The notes: a model not told the origin generated them from the letters alone. A stretch of 64,000 bases of DNA from Aquimarina brevivitae (GCF_004216895.1 NZ_SGXE01000007.1:1-64000), one strand, 5' to 3'. Positions 26,902 through 37,323 are shown, counted from the stretch's first letter. A program made the numbers and translations.

Positions 26902-28446
26902 TTATCTAATCGATTGTTTTGCTTTTTCTTTGATAATATCTGAAACAGGTCTGCCCTGAATGTTACTTTCAAGCCAAGATAGAATATCTAAATATAAAAA
27001 GGCACGTTTTTCATAGGGATGATTTTCATACTTTTTCAAAGTCGAATGTAATTTTCTAAATTCATCCTTGATTTGTTGTGGATAGATATCTCCCAAATTT
27101 CGTAAGAATTTTATCATTTCTTTTTGAACTTCGTGCAAATCATCCATTTTGATCAAAAATCGATAGGTTTCTTTGAGTTGTGTTTCTAAATGATAATCCC
27201 GTCCTGATTCATAATGTGCTACCAAAGACAGCACCCGAGAAAAACACATTAAATCTTCGCGCATTTGCAGCGATTTATTCTCTATAATCTTTTTGAGATA
27301 TTCAATACATTTTTTGTGGTTACCCATCCCAAAATACAAACAACCTATTTTATAATAAAACACCATGATGTGGTGATCATCCAACTTATTACTATAGTTA
27401 GCAATACCATCTTCAATTTCGCTTACCAGATACTCACCTTCGGCAAAGGTTCCTTCTAAAAAGTGACTATTGAGTTTATTATTATACAAAAACTGAAAAG
27501 ATAGCACCTCAATGTTATCATCCTTTGGAAAATCTTTGTCTTGGATTACTTTTTCAAAATTTAGTAATGTTTGTTGCAATTGACTTTGATCTTTGATAAG
27601 GTATAAAGACTCCATCAAATAATGATACCCCCTTAAAAAAAACACCGGGTTTAACGAAATCATTTGTGGGTATTCATAAAAAAGATCTACCCATTTTTTA
27701 GAGTATTTGTAACAGGATAAAAAATCCTGAATCATAAAACTATACCACAAATGCGCATTATACAACCACAACTTTTCTCTAAACCCAAGTAGATTCCAGT
27801 CATATTTGGGTAGTTTGCTATGAAAATAATTCGAAATAATATTGTGCTCTTTGTCGTTCCTCACATATCCACTTTTGAGCATTAAACCATAAAGCTGTAG
27901 CGACAGATTTGATAAACGGCTGGTAAGCACGTTTTTCATACTTAGCATTTTCGCTTCTTCTGTTAGCTCATCCGCTCTGGTGTTAATACTTCTGGTAATG
28001 TATTGTGTTTCTATAATCTTTTCGAGCTCTACTATTTCATAAGCACTATTATTCTCTTCATTTTCAATAGCAATAGATTTAGCTTTATCTAAGATTTTTA
28101 AACTCTGCTTATACAAACCTTTATGGTATAAAATTGAAGCAAAATCTAATTGCTCTCGTATTTGCGAACGAATATTTTGATGTACCGGACTCAGCCTAAG
28201 ACTAATCAAAATTTGTTTGTATAAATGGGCCTTCAAGTTGGATAATTGCTGCTTGGTGACGATTCCTTTTTTGACGATCAACTCTTCGTCTATCTTATCA
28301 CTTTTATCTAAATGATTAAATAGCGCTAAAAACTTAGAATCTGTATTGACCCCTAATCTTCCTACATAAACTTTAAACTGTCTCTTTTCAGATTTAGAAA
28401 GAGATTTCACCAAAATAAACAACGGATCTTTTTGGTCACTAGTCAT
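26902..28446 (-). CDS. Cytoplasmic helical-repeat (TPR-like) protein
   Basis: A 514-residue soluble, almost wholly helical protein. The N-terminus DPLFILVKSLSKSEKRQFK is a hallmark of a conserved Flavobacteria family without an assigned function. Repeating helix pairs such as LYHKGLYKQSLKILDKAKSI and YFGMGNHKKCIEYLKKI look like tetratricopeptide repeats, so protein binding is likely. No enzyme motif is seen. It is the first gene of a two-gene leftward unit with the EamA transporter and lies back to back with leuA. Confidence 0.7.
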   Translation of the reverse strand: MTSDQKDPLFILVKSLSKSEKRQFKVYVGRLGVNTDSKFLALFNHLDKSDKIDEELIVKKGIVTKQQLSNLKAHLYKQILISLRLSPVHQNIRSQIREQLDFASILYHKGLYKQSLKILDKAKSIAIENEENNSAYEIVELEKIIETQYITRSINTRADELTEEAKMLSMKNVLTSRLSNLSLQLYGLMLKSGYVRNDKEHNIISNYFHSKLPKYDWNLLGFREKLWLYNAHLWYSFMIQDFLSCYKYSKKWVDLFYEYPQMISLNPVFFLRGYHYLMESLYLIKDQSQLQQTLLNFEKVIQDKDFPKDDNIEVLSFQFLYNNKLNSHFLEGTFAEGEYLVSEIEDGIANYSNKLDDHHIMVFYYKIGCLYFGMGNHKKCIEYLKKIIENKSLQMREDLMCFSRVLSLVAHYESGRDYHLETQLKETYRFLIKMDDLHEVQKEMIKFLRNLGDIYPQQIKDEFRKLHSTLKKYENHPYEKRAFLYLDILSWLESNIQGRPVSDIIKEKAKQSIR

Positions 28447-28649
28447 TGTAAGAGAATTGTTTTTAACTTGTTGATTTAAAGATATTTAAATTTAAAAAAA
28501 GAAAGTTTAGCATTGTAAACCAAAGCAGATAAACCCGTTTTTCTCATAGCCAAAATATAAATTCGTAGGAGAATTAGGAAACAACTAAGAGAGAAACTTC
28601 AAAAATTGAAGACTCTTCAAAAAAACTAACTCAAAAACTAGAAATTCGT

Positions 28650-29822
28650 ATGAGTAAAGACAAAGTTCAAATTTTTGATACCACACTAAGAGATGGAGAA
28701 CAAGTTCCAGGATGTAAATTAAATACTGAGCAAAAACTAGTGATTGCCAGGCAACTCGACTACTTAGGCGTGGATATCATTGAAGCCGGTTTTCCTGTCT
28801 CAAGTCCAGGGGACTTTACTTCTGTAGAAGCAATTTCTAAAGTCGTCAAAAATGCAACTGTTTGTGGATTAACACGAGCTGTGGAAAATGATATACGTGT
28901 AGCGGCAGATGCGCTTAAATATGCTAAAAGACCAAGAATACACACAGGTATAGGTACCTCAGACTCTCATATCAAATATAAGTTCAATTCTACAAGAGAA
29001 AAAGTGATCGAGCGTGGGATTGCCGCCGTCAAATTAGCCAAATCCTTTGTGGAAGATGTAGAGTTTTATGCCGAAGATGCCGGAAGAACAGAAAACGAAT
29101 ACCTGGCACGCGTATGCGAAGCGATGATCAAAGCAGGTGCTACTGTTCTTAATATTCCGGATACTACCGGTTATTGTTTACCTGAAGAATACGGTGAAAA
29201 AATAAAATACTTGAAAGAAAATGTGAAAGGTATTGATAAGGTTATTATTTCTTGCCACTGCCATAATGATTTAGGGTTAGCCACTGCCAATTCCATTGCA
29301 GGAGCAATAAATGGAGCAAGACAGATAGAATGTACAATCAATGGTATAGGAGAGCGCGCAGGTAATACTTCATTAGAAGAAGTAGTTATGATCTTAAGAC
29401 AACATCCTTATCTTAATCTCAATACTGATATCAACACCCGTCTATTATATGAAACGAGTTTGATGGTATCAGAAAAAATGGGTATGGTGGTGCAGCCTAA
29501 TAAAGCTATTGTAGGCGCTAATGCTTTTGCCCACAGCTCAGGGATACACCAGGATGGAGTAATCAAAAATCGCGAAACCTATGAAATCATCGATCCTGAA
29601 GAAGTTGGAGTTACCGAATCTGCTATTGTACTTACCGCCAGAAGCGGTAGAGCAGCACTAGCCTACAGAGCTAAAAAAGTGGGTTATGAATTAACCAAGC
29701 TTCAGTTGGATGCAGTCTATCAAGAATTTTTAAAGTTTGCGGATCGCAAAAAAGAAGTGGTTGATGAAGATATCCACCATATTATGAAAAATGTAGATGT
29801 AGCTGTTGCTATCGCAGTATAA
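28650..29822 (+). CDS. leuA: 2-isopropylmalate synthase
   Basis: A 390-residue short-form 2-isopropylmalate synthase, first step of leucine synthesis (2-oxoisovalerate plus acetyl-CoA). The catalytic/metal motif [13 protein letters not shown] (residues 9-21), CHCHNDLG (metal histidines) and [14 protein letters not shown] are intact. The long C-terminal regulatory domain of E. coli LeuA (about 520 residues) is absent, as is usual for this branch, so allosteric leucine feedback may differ. It opens the leuA-C-D-B operon. Homocitrate or citramalate synthase is an alternative by family, but the operon decides for LeuA. Confidence 0.92.
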   Translation: MSKDKVQIFDTTLRDGEQVPGCKLNTEQKLVIARQLDYLGVDIIEAGFPVSSPGDFTSVEAISKVVKNATVCGLTRAVENDIRVAADALKYAKRPRIHTGIGTSDSHIKYKFNSTREKVIERGIAAVKLAKSFVEDVEFYAEDAGRTENEYLARVCEAMIKAGATVLNIPDTTGYCLPEEYGEKIKYLKENVKGIDKVIISCHCHNDLGLATANSIAGAINGARQIECTINGIGERAGNTSLEEVVMILRQHPYLNLNTDINTRLLYETSLMVSEKMGMVVQPNKAIVGANAFAHSSGIHQDGVIKNRETYEIIDPEEVGVTESAIVLTARSGRAALAYRAKKVGYELTKLQLDAVYQEFLKFADRKKEVVDEDIHHIMKNVDVAVAIAV

Positions 29823-29889
29823 ATTTATAAAAAAAGTAAAGGCGAGTCTGATGAAATACTTCAGGCTCGTTCTGGTATAAAAAATGAAC

Positions 29890-31272
29890 ATGAAAAAAAC
29901 ATTATTTGATAAAGTATGGGATGCCCACGTCGTTAAAGAAATAGAAGATGGTCCCCAAATACTATATATCGATAAACATTTAATACACGAGGTCACAAGC
30001 CCTCAAGCTTTTAGTGAGTTAGAGCGACGTAATATTCCGATCTTTAGACCGGATCAAATCGTGGCTACGGCAGATCATAATACCCCAACCATGGATCAAC
30101 ATCTGCCAATTAAAGATGTACTATCAAGAAACCAGCTAGAGCAACTGACAAAAAATTGCGAAAAATATGGTATTACGCTGTATGGATTAGGACACGAATA
30201 CAATGGAATTGTCCACGTTATGGCACCTGAGCTTGGTATTACTCAACCCGGAATGACAATGGTATGTGGGGACAGCCACACCTCTACGCACGGAGCCTTC
30301 GGCTCCATTGCTTTTGGAATCGGCACCAGTCAGGTGGCACAAGTATTTGCAAGTCAATGCTTACTGCTACAAAAACCAAAAAGTCTAAGGGTTAATGTTA
30401 ACGGTAAACTTAAACCAGGTGTTTTGCCAAAAGATGTGATATTATACATCATTGCACAGCTTGGCACCAATGCAGGAACCGGGTACTTTTGTGAGTATGC
30501 CGGCAATGTATTTGAAGAAATGTCTATGGAAGGACGAATGACCGTATGCAATATGAGCATTGAAATGGGTGCTCGCGGTGGCATGATTGCTCCGGATGAG
30601 ACCACATTTGAGTATGTAAGAGGTCGCGAATTTGCTCCTAAAGGTGAAGAGCTTACGCAAAAGATTGCGTATTGGAAAACCTTACCAACCGATGAAGGTG
30701 CTGTATTTGACAAAGAATATCATTTTGATGCTGCGGATATTGAGCCTATGATTACCTATGGCACCAACCCAGGGATGGGCATTAAAATATCCGCCTCCAT
30801 ACCAAACTCAACCAGTGCTTCTTTTGAAAAGTCATTGAAATATATGAATTTCAAAAAAGGACAATCGCTGGTTAATCAGCCAATTAACTACGTATTTATC
30901 GGAAGCTGTACCAATAGCAGGATCGAAGATTTTAGAATTGCAGCCAGTTATATTAAAGGAAAGCAAAAAGCAGAAAATGTAACGGCCTGGTTCGTTCCTG
31001 GCTCACAACAAGTTGCCAAACAGATTGAACAAGAAGGGTTAAGGGAAGTATTTGAGTCCGCAGGATTTCAGCTGCGCCAACCTGGATGCTCTGCCTGCCT
31101 GGCGATGAATGATGATAAAATTCCAGAAGGCGAATATTGCGTCTCCACCTCGAATAGAAATTTTGAAGGAAGACAGGGACAAGGAGCAAGAACCATACTA
31201 GCCAGTCCCCTAGTTGCGGCAGCTACAGCTGTCGAGGGAAAGATTATTGATATTACTAAACATTTAAATTAA
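29890..31272 (+). CDS. leuC: 3-isopropylmalate dehydratase, large subunit
   Basis: About 460 residues of the aconitase family, isomerising 2- to 3-isopropylmalate with LeuD. 4Fe-4S ligands are in IGSCTNSR and [25 protein letters not shown] and [12 protein letters not shown] are also conserved. Two ATGs lie six bases apart (29884 and 29890); I use the second, [15 protein letters not shown], as the usual family start. leuD follows after three bases. Confidence 0.95.
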   Translation: MKKTLFDKVWDAHVVKEIEDGPQILYIDKHLIHEVTSPQAFSELERRNIPIFRPDQIVATADHNTPTMDQHLPIKDVLSRNQLEQLTKNCEKYGITLYGLGHEYNGIVHVMAPELGITQPGMTMVCGDSHTSTHGAFGSIAFGIGTSQVAQVFASQCLLLQKPKSLRVNVNGKLKPGVLPKDVILYIIAQLGTNAGTGYFCEYAGNVFEEMSMEGRMTVCNMSIEMGARGGMIAPDETTFEYVRGREFAPKGEELTQKIAYWKTLPTDEGAVFDKEYHFDAADIEPMITYGTNPGMGIKISASIPNSTSASFEKSLKYMNFKKGQSLVNQPINYVFIGSCTNSRIEDFRIAASYIKGKQKAENVTAWFVPGSQQVAKQIEQEGLREVFESAGFQLRQPGCSACLAMNDDKIPEGEYCVSTSNRNFEGRQGQGARTILASPLVAAATAVEGKIIDITKHLN

Positions 31273-31275
31273 TAT

Positions 31276-31881
31276 ATGGATAAGTTCGTAAAGCTTACCG
31301 ATACCGCTATACCGTTACCTATAGAAAATGTAGATACGGATCAAATTATACCCGCACGTTTTTTAAAAGCGACTAGTAGAGAAGGGTTTGGAGAAAATCT
31401 TTTTAGAGATTGGCGATATACTAAAGCGGGTAGCCCTAATGAAGACTTTGTACTGAACAACCCTACCTACACGGGCCAAATTTTGGTTGCCGGAGATAAT
31501 TTTGGTTGTGGATCCAGCAGAGAACACGCGGCATGGGCCTTACACGATTATGGGTTTAAAGTAGTGGTTTCGAGTTTTTTTGCAGATATTTTCAAAGGTA
31601 ATGCCTTAAATAATGGGGTGCTTCCTGTACAGGTTAGTGCTAACTTCTTAACTGAGTTATTATACACCATTGAGCAAGATCCTAAAACCGAAATCGAAGT
31701 CGATTTAGAACATCAAAAAATCACCATAAAAAATACAGGTAGCAGTGAGGATTTTGAAATCAATAGCTACAAAAAAACATGTTTGATTAATGGTTATGAT
31801 GACATCGACTTTTTATTCAGTAATACAAAAGAAATTGAGCAGTTTGAAAAGAATGCAAAACTGTCAGCAGTAAATAATTAA
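31276..31881 (+). CDS. leuD: 3-isopropylmalate dehydratase, small subunit
   Basis: A 201-residue swivel-domain subunit partnering LeuC. Signatures are [14 protein letters not shown] and [17 protein letters not shown]. Length fits. It is separated by 3 bases from leuC and 15 from leuB, so the three are one transcript. Confidence 0.96.
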   Translation: MDKFVKLTDTAIPLPIENVDTDQIIPARFLKATSREGFGENLFRDWRYTKAGSPNEDFVLNNPTYTGQILVAGDNFGCGSSREHAAWALHDYGFKVVVSSFFADIFKGNALNNGVLPVQVSANFLTELLYTIEQDPKTEIEVDLEHQKITIKNTGSSEDFEINSYKKTCLINGYDDIDFLFSNTKEIEQFEKNAKLSAVNN

Positions 31882-31896
31882 AATCTATATACGCTA

Positions 31897-33012
31897 ATGA
31901 AATTAGATATAGCTGTATTATCAGGTGATGGTATAGGACCTGAGGTAACCGCTCAGGCGATCAAGGCCTTAGAAGCCATAGGACATGCTTTTGACCACAC
32001 CTTTATTTTTAAAGAAGCTTTGGTAGGTGCCACTGCAATTGACAAAACCGGAGATCCATTACCTGAAGAAACACTTCAACTATGTGTGGATACCGATGCG
32101 GTACTGTTTGGGGCCATTGGAGACCCTAAATATGATAATGATCCCTCTGCGCCAGTTCGCCCGGAACAAGGCTTATTAAAATTACGAAAAGAATTAGGGC
32201 TCTATGCCAACATTAGACCCGTTAAAGCTTATCCTACCCAATTGGATAAATCACCGCTTAAACGTGAGATAATTGAGGGTACCGATATTTCTATCTATAG
32301 AGAATTGACCGGAGGAATCTATTTTGGTAAAAAACATCTTAGTGAAGATGGTGAGTTGGCATCAGATCTTTGCGAATACTCTAGAGCTGAAATTGAGCGA
32401 ATCGCACATCAAGCATTTAAAGCTGCCGAAAAAAGAAGAAACAAATTAACCCTGGTCGATAAAGCGAATGTACTCGAATCATCCAGATTGTGGCGTAAGG
32501 TCGTCAAAGAAATTGCCTACGAATATCCTGAGGTTGCTTTAGATTTTCTATTTGTAGATAATGCGGCCATGCAAATGATTTTAAATCCAAGCCAATTTGA
32601 TGTTATACTCACAGAGAATATGTTTGGTGATATCATCTCTGACGAAGCCAGTGTAATTGGTGGGTCTATTGGATTACTAGCCTCTGCTTCTGTTGGAGAC
32701 ACCTGTTGTATGTTTGAGCCGATACATGGTTCCTACCCCCAGGCAACAGGTAAAGGAATCGCCAATCCGATTGCGGCTATCTTATCGGCATCCATGCTAC
32801 TTGAGCATTTTGATTTATTGGAAGAAGCGAATCTAATTAACAGTGCAGTAGAAAAAGCCTTAGAACTGAATGTAACCACACCAGATATCAATACTATTAA
32901 TCCATTAACTACAGAAAAAGTTGGAGATTTTATAGCGGACTATATTTTAAACCCCAAGGATACCAATTTAAATTTTGAAAACATCCATATTGGACAGTCA
33001 ACAATAATTTAG
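31897..33012 (+). CDS. leuB: 3-isopropylmalate dehydrogenase
   Basis: A 371-residue NAD-dependent beta-decarboxylating dehydrogenase, third step of leucine synthesis. Visible are [68 protein letters not shown] and [19 protein letters not shown]. The coding sequence is intact, but its last 24 codons ([15 protein letters not shown] onward) plus the terminator occur again at 37150-37280, with 130 of 131 bases identical. This suggests that the 3' end was the site of an insertion or duplication that left the gene whole. Confidence 0.95.
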   Translation: MKLDIAVLSGDGIGPEVTAQAIKALEAIGHAFDHTFIFKEALVGATAIDKTGDPLPEETLQLCVDTDAVLFGAIGDPKYDNDPSAPVRPEQGLLKLRKELGLYANIRPVKAYPTQLDKSPLKREIIEGTDISIYRELTGGIYFGKKHLSEDGELASDLCEYSRAEIERIAHQAFKAAEKRRNKLTLVDKANVLESSRLWRKVVKEIAYEYPEVALDFLFVDNAAMQMILNPSQFDVILTENMFGDIISDEASVIGGSIGLLASASVGDTCCMFEPIHGSYPQATGKGIANPIAAILSASMLLEHFDLLEEANLINSAVEKALELNVTTPDINTINPLTTEKVGDFIADYILNPKDTNLNFENIHIGQSTII

Positions 33013-33071
33013 TCGATTCTATTTTGTTTATAGTAAAAAGCAATCAAGATGCAAGACTTGATTGCTTTTTT
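32941..33071 (+). repeat. 131-bp direct repeat, copy 1 (leuB 3' end plus terminator)
   Basis: Identical to 37150-37280 except for A/T at 33032 versus 37241. The repeat begins at TATATTTTAAACCCC inside leuB and ends in the T run of the terminator. The two copies bracket the accessory genes at 33.1-37.1 kb. Confidence 0.95.
33035..33071 (+). terminator. Terminator of the leu operon
   Basis: A 14-bp perfect stem (33035-33048 with 33057-33070) around ATGCAAGA, followed by T residues. The same hairpin recurs in the second repeat copy at 37244-37280. Confidence 0.88.
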
Positions 33072-33263
33072 ATTTGAATCAAAACCTATCTAATCTATTA
33101 GGTCTTAAGACTCTTAAACAAATCAAAGATTAAACCCCTATAAACAAACGTGAGCTAGAACAACTCTTTTAGCAATATCAACTATGGTTTCATCTATTCC
33201 TCAAACCACCTAATTTTTATTTTAGTTAAAACTGATTTGTGGCATTGTATTCCGGTGGTAGTA

Positions 33264-33386
33264 GTTAATTTCTACAAAATTGAAGCTTTAGCGTATGAAG
33301 TAGATTTTAATAATAAAGTAACTTTTTACAAGGCTTTTTCAAAATGCACCAATACTACCCCTTCCAAATTCCGGAAGCTCAATTAA
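33264..33386 (+). pseudogene. 3' fragment of an AraC-family regulator gene
   Basis: In one frame this stretch reads NFYKIEALAYEVDFNNKV, then TFYKAFSKCTNTTPSKFRKLN and a stop. This is the end of an AraC/XylS helix-turn-helix domain (family pattern: I-A-x-x-V-G-F-N-x-x-x-x-F-x-x-x-F-K-x-x-x-x-x-T-P-S-x-F-R). The conserved Gly of the second helix-turn-helix is Asp here. The frame is open back to about 33201, but no start codon or first helix-turn-helix is visible, so only about 40 codons survive. It lies just inside the segment flanked by leuB repeats, as debris of an earlier gene. Confidence 0.7.
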
Positions 33387-33707
33387 AAGAGTTAATAATA
33401 ATAATTTTTAATGCTTACCATTATTCACCGGACCGAGACTAAGGGAATAAAACGATTTATGTTGTAATTAAAATTACATATCCAATGAAACAATTATTTA
33501 CAACTCATAAATCGAATCTAAGCATTTTTATCAATTCGCTATGCCTACCAATCCATCTCGGTGCTATAGCCGCTAGTGCTTAATAGTATAACACAAATCA
33601 TCCCTCAGTTTTTCTTCGTAAGCTATTAATTGCTATACGTCCCCATTACGCTCGAAATTAAACCATCATTACTAATTTGCTTTACCAATATTTAATACAG
33701 TTTCAAT
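33387..33707. other. Non-coding gap before the propeller gene
   Basis: About 320 bases with many stops in all frames. Only very short open frames occur, such as 32 codons starting at 33485, and nothing in them is recognisable. No clear -33/-7 promoter pair is seen before the gene at 33708. Probably decayed sequence of the inserted segment. Confidence 0.4.
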
Positions 33708-35402
33708 ATGAAAAATTTTTACTGCACTTCGCTACTTACCATTTTTTTAATAAATACGCTACACGCTCAAACTTTTGAGTGGGCGATTGCTATGGGTGCT
33801 GAATCCAATGATTATGGAAACGCAATAACAACTGATGCTCAAGACAATGTATATACTACAGGTTACTTTAATAATATCGTAGACTTTAACCCCGGGTCGG
33901 GTACCGTTGCACTGGCTAGTAATGGGGCTAGCGATATTTTTATACAAAAATTAGACGCTGAAGGCAATTTTTTATGGGCAGAAAGCATTGGCAATACTGG
34001 TATTGATAGTGGTGAATCCGTAGTTACTGATGCTGATGGAAATGTTTATATTACAGGTAGTTTTTCGAATACAGTAGATTTTAATCCAGGGTCAGGAGTA
34101 TTCAATCTTAGCTCAAATGGTAGTTCCGATATTTTTATTCTAAAACTAGATACGAACGGTAATTTTCTATGGGCTAAAAGTATAGGCGGTTCTAGTCCAG
34201 ATTTAGGAACTTCTATAGCTATTTCAAACAATGCTTTATACTTAACTGGATCTTTTAGCAATACTGTTGATTTCGATTCTGGCACATCATCTTTCGCGTT
34301 AAGCTCCCAAGGTGCTTCCGATATCTTTGTTTTAAAGCTTGATTTAAACGGAGAGTTTATTTGGGCTAAATCTGTGGGCGGTAGTGCTTCAGACTATGGC
34401 AAGGCCTTAACCATCGATACAAATGATCATATCTATATTACAGGTGTTTTTAGTGAAATAGTTGACTTTGATCCAAATGCAGCTATGTATAATCTGTCTT
34501 CTGTAGGAGGCAGTGAAGATGTTTTTATTCTTAAACTAAACTCCGATGGTAACCTTGTCTGGGCCAAAGCTATAGGAAGCGGCGGTGATGATATCGGTAA
34601 TGCCATAAAAACAGATAGTAATAACAATGTTTATACGGTTGGTATTTTCGAAGAAACCATTGACTTGGATCCCAATACTGGAGTTGAAAACCATACTGCT
34701 GTTGGATTGGAGGATGTTTTTTTACAAAAATTAGATGTTAATGGTAACTTTTTATGGGCTACGCAGATTGGTAGTAACTGGTTTGACGAAGGAAATTCCT
34801 TATTTATCGATTCTGATGACAATGTCTATACTACAGGAGGTTTTAGGGATCCAGCAGATTTCGACCCGGGCCCAAATGAGCATATCTTAACACCATCAGG
34901 TGGTGCTGATATGTTTATTCAAAAATTAGATGCTAACGGTAACTTAGTTTGGGTATCACAAACAAGCGGGGGCACTCAAGAGTATGGTTTTGCCATTACT
35001 GGAAATAGTAATGGTACTATACTTACTACCGGTATTTTCTCAGGAAACGTGGATTTTGATCCTGGTGATGATGTATTTAACCTTAGTGGTACAGAGGGAG
35101 GCTTATTTGATACTTTTATCCTAAAACTGAATAACAATTCACTAACTACGGACGAGTTTACGAAATATAACTTTACGATGTATCCAAACCCAGCAAAACA
35201 TCGCGTAACATTAGGTTTACAACATACAGTACCTAACGGAACCATCACGATTTATAATTCTGGGGGGCAACAAGTACGTCAATTTACAACTAACGGAGAT
35301 CATAATGCATCTATAAATTTAGAGAATTTAACCACCGGCCTCTATGTACTCCGTCTAACAACAGCATCTCATAGTATTAGTAAAGTATTGATTATCGAAT
35401 AG
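33708..35402 (+). CDS. SBBP-type beta-propeller protein with T9SS sorting domain
   Basis: A 564-residue exported protein: Sec signal (1-20, LHAQ), then seven units of about 65 residues, each carrying the pattern D-x-F-x-x-K-L-D-x-x-G-N-x-x-W-A followed by TDxxxNVYxTGxF and VDFDPG, a seven-unit SBBP/propeller. From about residue 488 comes a type A T9SS C-terminal domain (FTMYPNPAKHRV, ITIYNSGGQQV, LTTGLYVLRLTT, KVLIIE). The protein should cross the outer membrane by T9SS and be surface attached or released. It has no enzyme motif, so binding or adhesion is likely. It lies in the leuB-flanked segment, 97 bases before the ankyrin gene. Confidence 0.88.
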   Translation: MKNFYCTSLLTIFLINTLHAQTFEWAIAMGAESNDYGNAITTDAQDNVYTTGYFNNIVDFNPGSGTVALASNGASDIFIQKLDAEGNFLWAESIGNTGIDSGESVVTDADGNVYITGSFSNTVDFNPGSGVFNLSSNGSSDIFILKLDTNGNFLWAKSIGGSSPDLGTSIAISNNALYLTGSFSNTVDFDSGTSSFALSSQGASDIFVLKLDLNGEFIWAKSVGGSASDYGKALTIDTNDHIYITGVFSEIVDFDPNAAMYNLSSVGGSEDVFILKLNSDGNLVWAKAIGSGGDDIGNAIKTDSNNNVYTVGIFEETIDLDPNTGVENHTAVGLEDVFLQKLDVNGNFLWATQIGSNWFDEGNSLFIDSDDNVYTTGGFRDPADFDPGPNEHILTPSGGADMFIQKLDANGNLVWVSQTSGGTQEYGFAITGNSNGTILTTGIFSGNVDFDPGDDVFNLSGTEGGLFDTFILKLNNNSLTTDEFTKYNFTMYPNPAKHRVTLGLQHTVPNGTITIYNSGGQQVRQFTTNGDHNASINLENLTTGLYVLRLTTASHSISKVLIIE

Positions 35403-35499
35403 CTCAACCACCTGCGATTGAATATGCTTTTTAATCTGCAAAACTTACAATACACCAATCCTAGCTAAGGAATAACGCATCAAAATCAAGAAAAGAAAA

Positions 35500-37020
35500 A
35501 TGACTACCATAAAACAACTACTTATTTTAAGTGCATTTATTTTAGTAAGTATAAAAACATTTGGACAACAACAGTTGAATGTATTTGATAAAAACGGCAA
35601 AACACCTTTATTAAATGCAATAACAACGATTGATGTGCCTTCAATAAAAAAATTAATAAAAAATGGTGCCGATGTAAACCTTAAAGAACAGAGCGGTTTA
35701 CAAGGAACACCACTTATGTATGCTACGAGTACCGGAAATTTAGCGCTGTGTAAACTTTTATTCAAAAGCGGCGCAGATATCAACCTGACTGATACCAATA
35801 AGGACTCGGCGTTAAATTGGGCAACGTATTACGGCCACGTCCAAATAATGAATTATCTAATTTCAAAAGGAGCAGATTACACTGCTAAAAGTAAACACGG
35901 TACAGCATTGGATGTAGCGTTGAGGCTCTGGCATAATGATTCAGTCATAGAAGTTTTTAGACCTTATTATACATCTAAGAAGCATATCAAGGGAGAAAGA
36001 AAGCTTATTGAATACGTGTCACAGCGTCAGTTCGATAAGATCATAAATAAATGGAATACAACTATATCATTTGATTTAAAAGATAATCTTGGTATACCCC
36101 TATTACAATATGCTGTGCAGTCTAATCATAAAAAACTGACTCAATTTTTAATAACTAATGGCGCTACAATAGATATTTTAAATCCAGTTGGACAAACTCC
36201 ATTGGCTTGGGCCGCCAGAAAGGGGCATTTAGAAATGGTTGAACTTCTTTTAGAAGCAGGAGCAGATCCAAATAAAACAGATTCAACATTTCAACTGACC
36301 CCGCTAATCGCTGCTGCTATTAAAGGTGATACAGAAATAGGAAAGCTATTGCTACAAAACAATGCAAACCTGGCACATAGAGATGTCATTAATAATGCAA
36401 CCGCACTACACTGGGCTGTTTCTGAAAAGAATACTGAGTTTGCCAAAATGCTAGTTCATCAAGGAGCAGATTATCATAACAAGGCATTACAGGATGATAC
36501 TTATTCTGCATATGATTTAGCGCAATATTATAAAAACAACGATTTACTGTCCTTTTTTAATTCGTTAGATAATGAAAAAAAACAGTCTGATTTGATAGGC
36601 TCTTGGAAAGTTAAAGAAATACATTATTTGTACCCGGATACTATCTATCGTCAAACTGATTTAGAATATGGAAGGTTTCTCCTAACAAAAAATAAGTATT
36701 CCATTGTGTACAATCCTACTCTAAGTGAGCGTATTCCTTTTAAAAATTTATCAAATCCAGAAGATGCTGAAATCAAAAAAGCTTTTCTGAGCATTGTCTT
36801 TAACAGTGGTAGTTATAACATAGTTAAAGATATTCTGCGTACCACTGCGGATATTGCTAAAGTACCAGGATTTGAAGGTGGACAGCAATCGTATACAATT
36901 AAACTAGAGGATGCAAATCGATTACAGTTAGTTCTGTTTGATGAAACTTATCCCAATGGTAAAAAACCAGAGTGGTTAGGTAAGATAAAAGTTAGGTTTG
37001 TTTTTACTAAAGAAAAATAG
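35500..37020 (+). CDS. Secreted ankyrin-repeat protein
   Basis: A 506-residue protein with a Sec signal (1-22, TFGQQ) and about eight ankyrin repeats in two groups (about 28-150 and 195-365), for example GTPLMYATSTGNLALCKLLF and TPLAWAARKGHLEMVELLLE. The C-terminal 140 residues (LIGSWKVKEIHY to KVRFVFTKEK) are a beta-rich domain resembling lipocalin-like domains of Bacteroidetes. With a signal peptide and no T9SS domain it is probably periplasmic. Secreted ankyrin proteins bind partners; which one is unknown. It is the second gene of the leuB-flanked segment. Confidence 0.8.
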   Translation: MTTIKQLLILSAFILVSIKTFGQQQLNVFDKNGKTPLLNAITTIDVPSIKKLIKNGADVNLKEQSGLQGTPLMYATSTGNLALCKLLFKSGADINLTDTNKDSALNWATYYGHVQIMNYLISKGADYTAKSKHGTALDVALRLWHNDSVIEVFRPYYTSKKHIKGERKLIEYVSQRQFDKIINKWNTTISFDLKDNLGIPLLQYAVQSNHKKLTQFLITNGATIDILNPVGQTPLAWAARKGHLEMVELLLEAGADPNKTDSTFQLTPLIAAAIKGDTEIGKLLLQNNANLAHRDVINNATALHWAVSEKNTEFAKMLVHQGADYHNKALQDDTYSAYDLAQYYKNNDLLSFFNSLDNEKKQSDLIGSWKVKEIHYLYPDTIYRQTDLEYGRFLLTKNKYSIVYNPTLSERIPFKNLSNPEDAEIKKAFLSIVFNSGSYNIVKDILRTTADIAKVPGFEGGQQSYTIKLEDANRLQLVLFDETYPNGKKPEWLGKIKVRFVFTKEK

Positions 37021-37104
37021 TGACTATTAACTTTTTTATGTGATATTCATAGGTTAAAACAAATCTCAGACATATAAGCCGCGCATCTATTTAAATTCAA
37101 TTTT

Positions 37105-37221
37105 ATGACATCGTTTATTTCTAAATTAGTAAGCACTTATCTGGCCAATTATATTTTAAACCCCAAGGATACCAATTTAAATTTTGAAAACATCCATATT
37201 GGACAGTCAACAATAATTTAG
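37105..37221 (+). pseudogene. 38-codon chimeric reading frame ending in the LeuB C-terminus
   Basis: From ATG at 37105 the frame reads MTSFISKLVSTYLAN and continues in phase into [15 protein letters not shown] and the leuB stop. The 11 residues across the junction (VSTYLANYILN) are similar to Leu[12 protein letters not shown] though the DNA differs, as if a diverged leuB tail had been joined to the native one. Too short to be an enzyme; I read it as a recombination remnant rather than a gene. Confidence 0.55.
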
Positions 37222-37280
37222 TCGATTCTATTTTGTTTATTGTAAAAAGCAATCAAGATGCAAGACTTGATTGCTTTTTT
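37150..37280 (+). repeat. 131-bp direct repeat, copy 2 (leuB 3' end plus terminator)
   Basis: Second copy of 32941-33071, offset 4209 bases, one mismatch. It includes the last 24 leuB codons and the leu operon terminator (37244-37280), which here would serve the ankyrin gene. Confidence 0.95.
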
Positions 37281-37292
37281 TTGACGCATAAA

Positions 37293-37323
37293 AAAGGTGT
37301 ATAGCAATTGCTACACACCTTTT
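37293..37323 (-). terminator. Terminator of the leftward 359-residue protein gene
   Basis: AAAGGTGT-A-TAGC pairs with GCTA-C-ACACCTTT around AATT, one mismatch, flanked by A and T runs. It lies between convergent transcripts and can work in both directions. Confidence 0.7.

Noticed and set aside
28447..28649. Leucine attenuator or riboswitch before leuA
   Set aside because: No leucine-rich leader peptide and no recognisable riboswitch core; only a small hairpin (ACTTC with GAAGA-like arms).
30354..30713. 119-codon frame opposite leuC
   Set aside because: Antisense shadow of leuC, with no family likeness.
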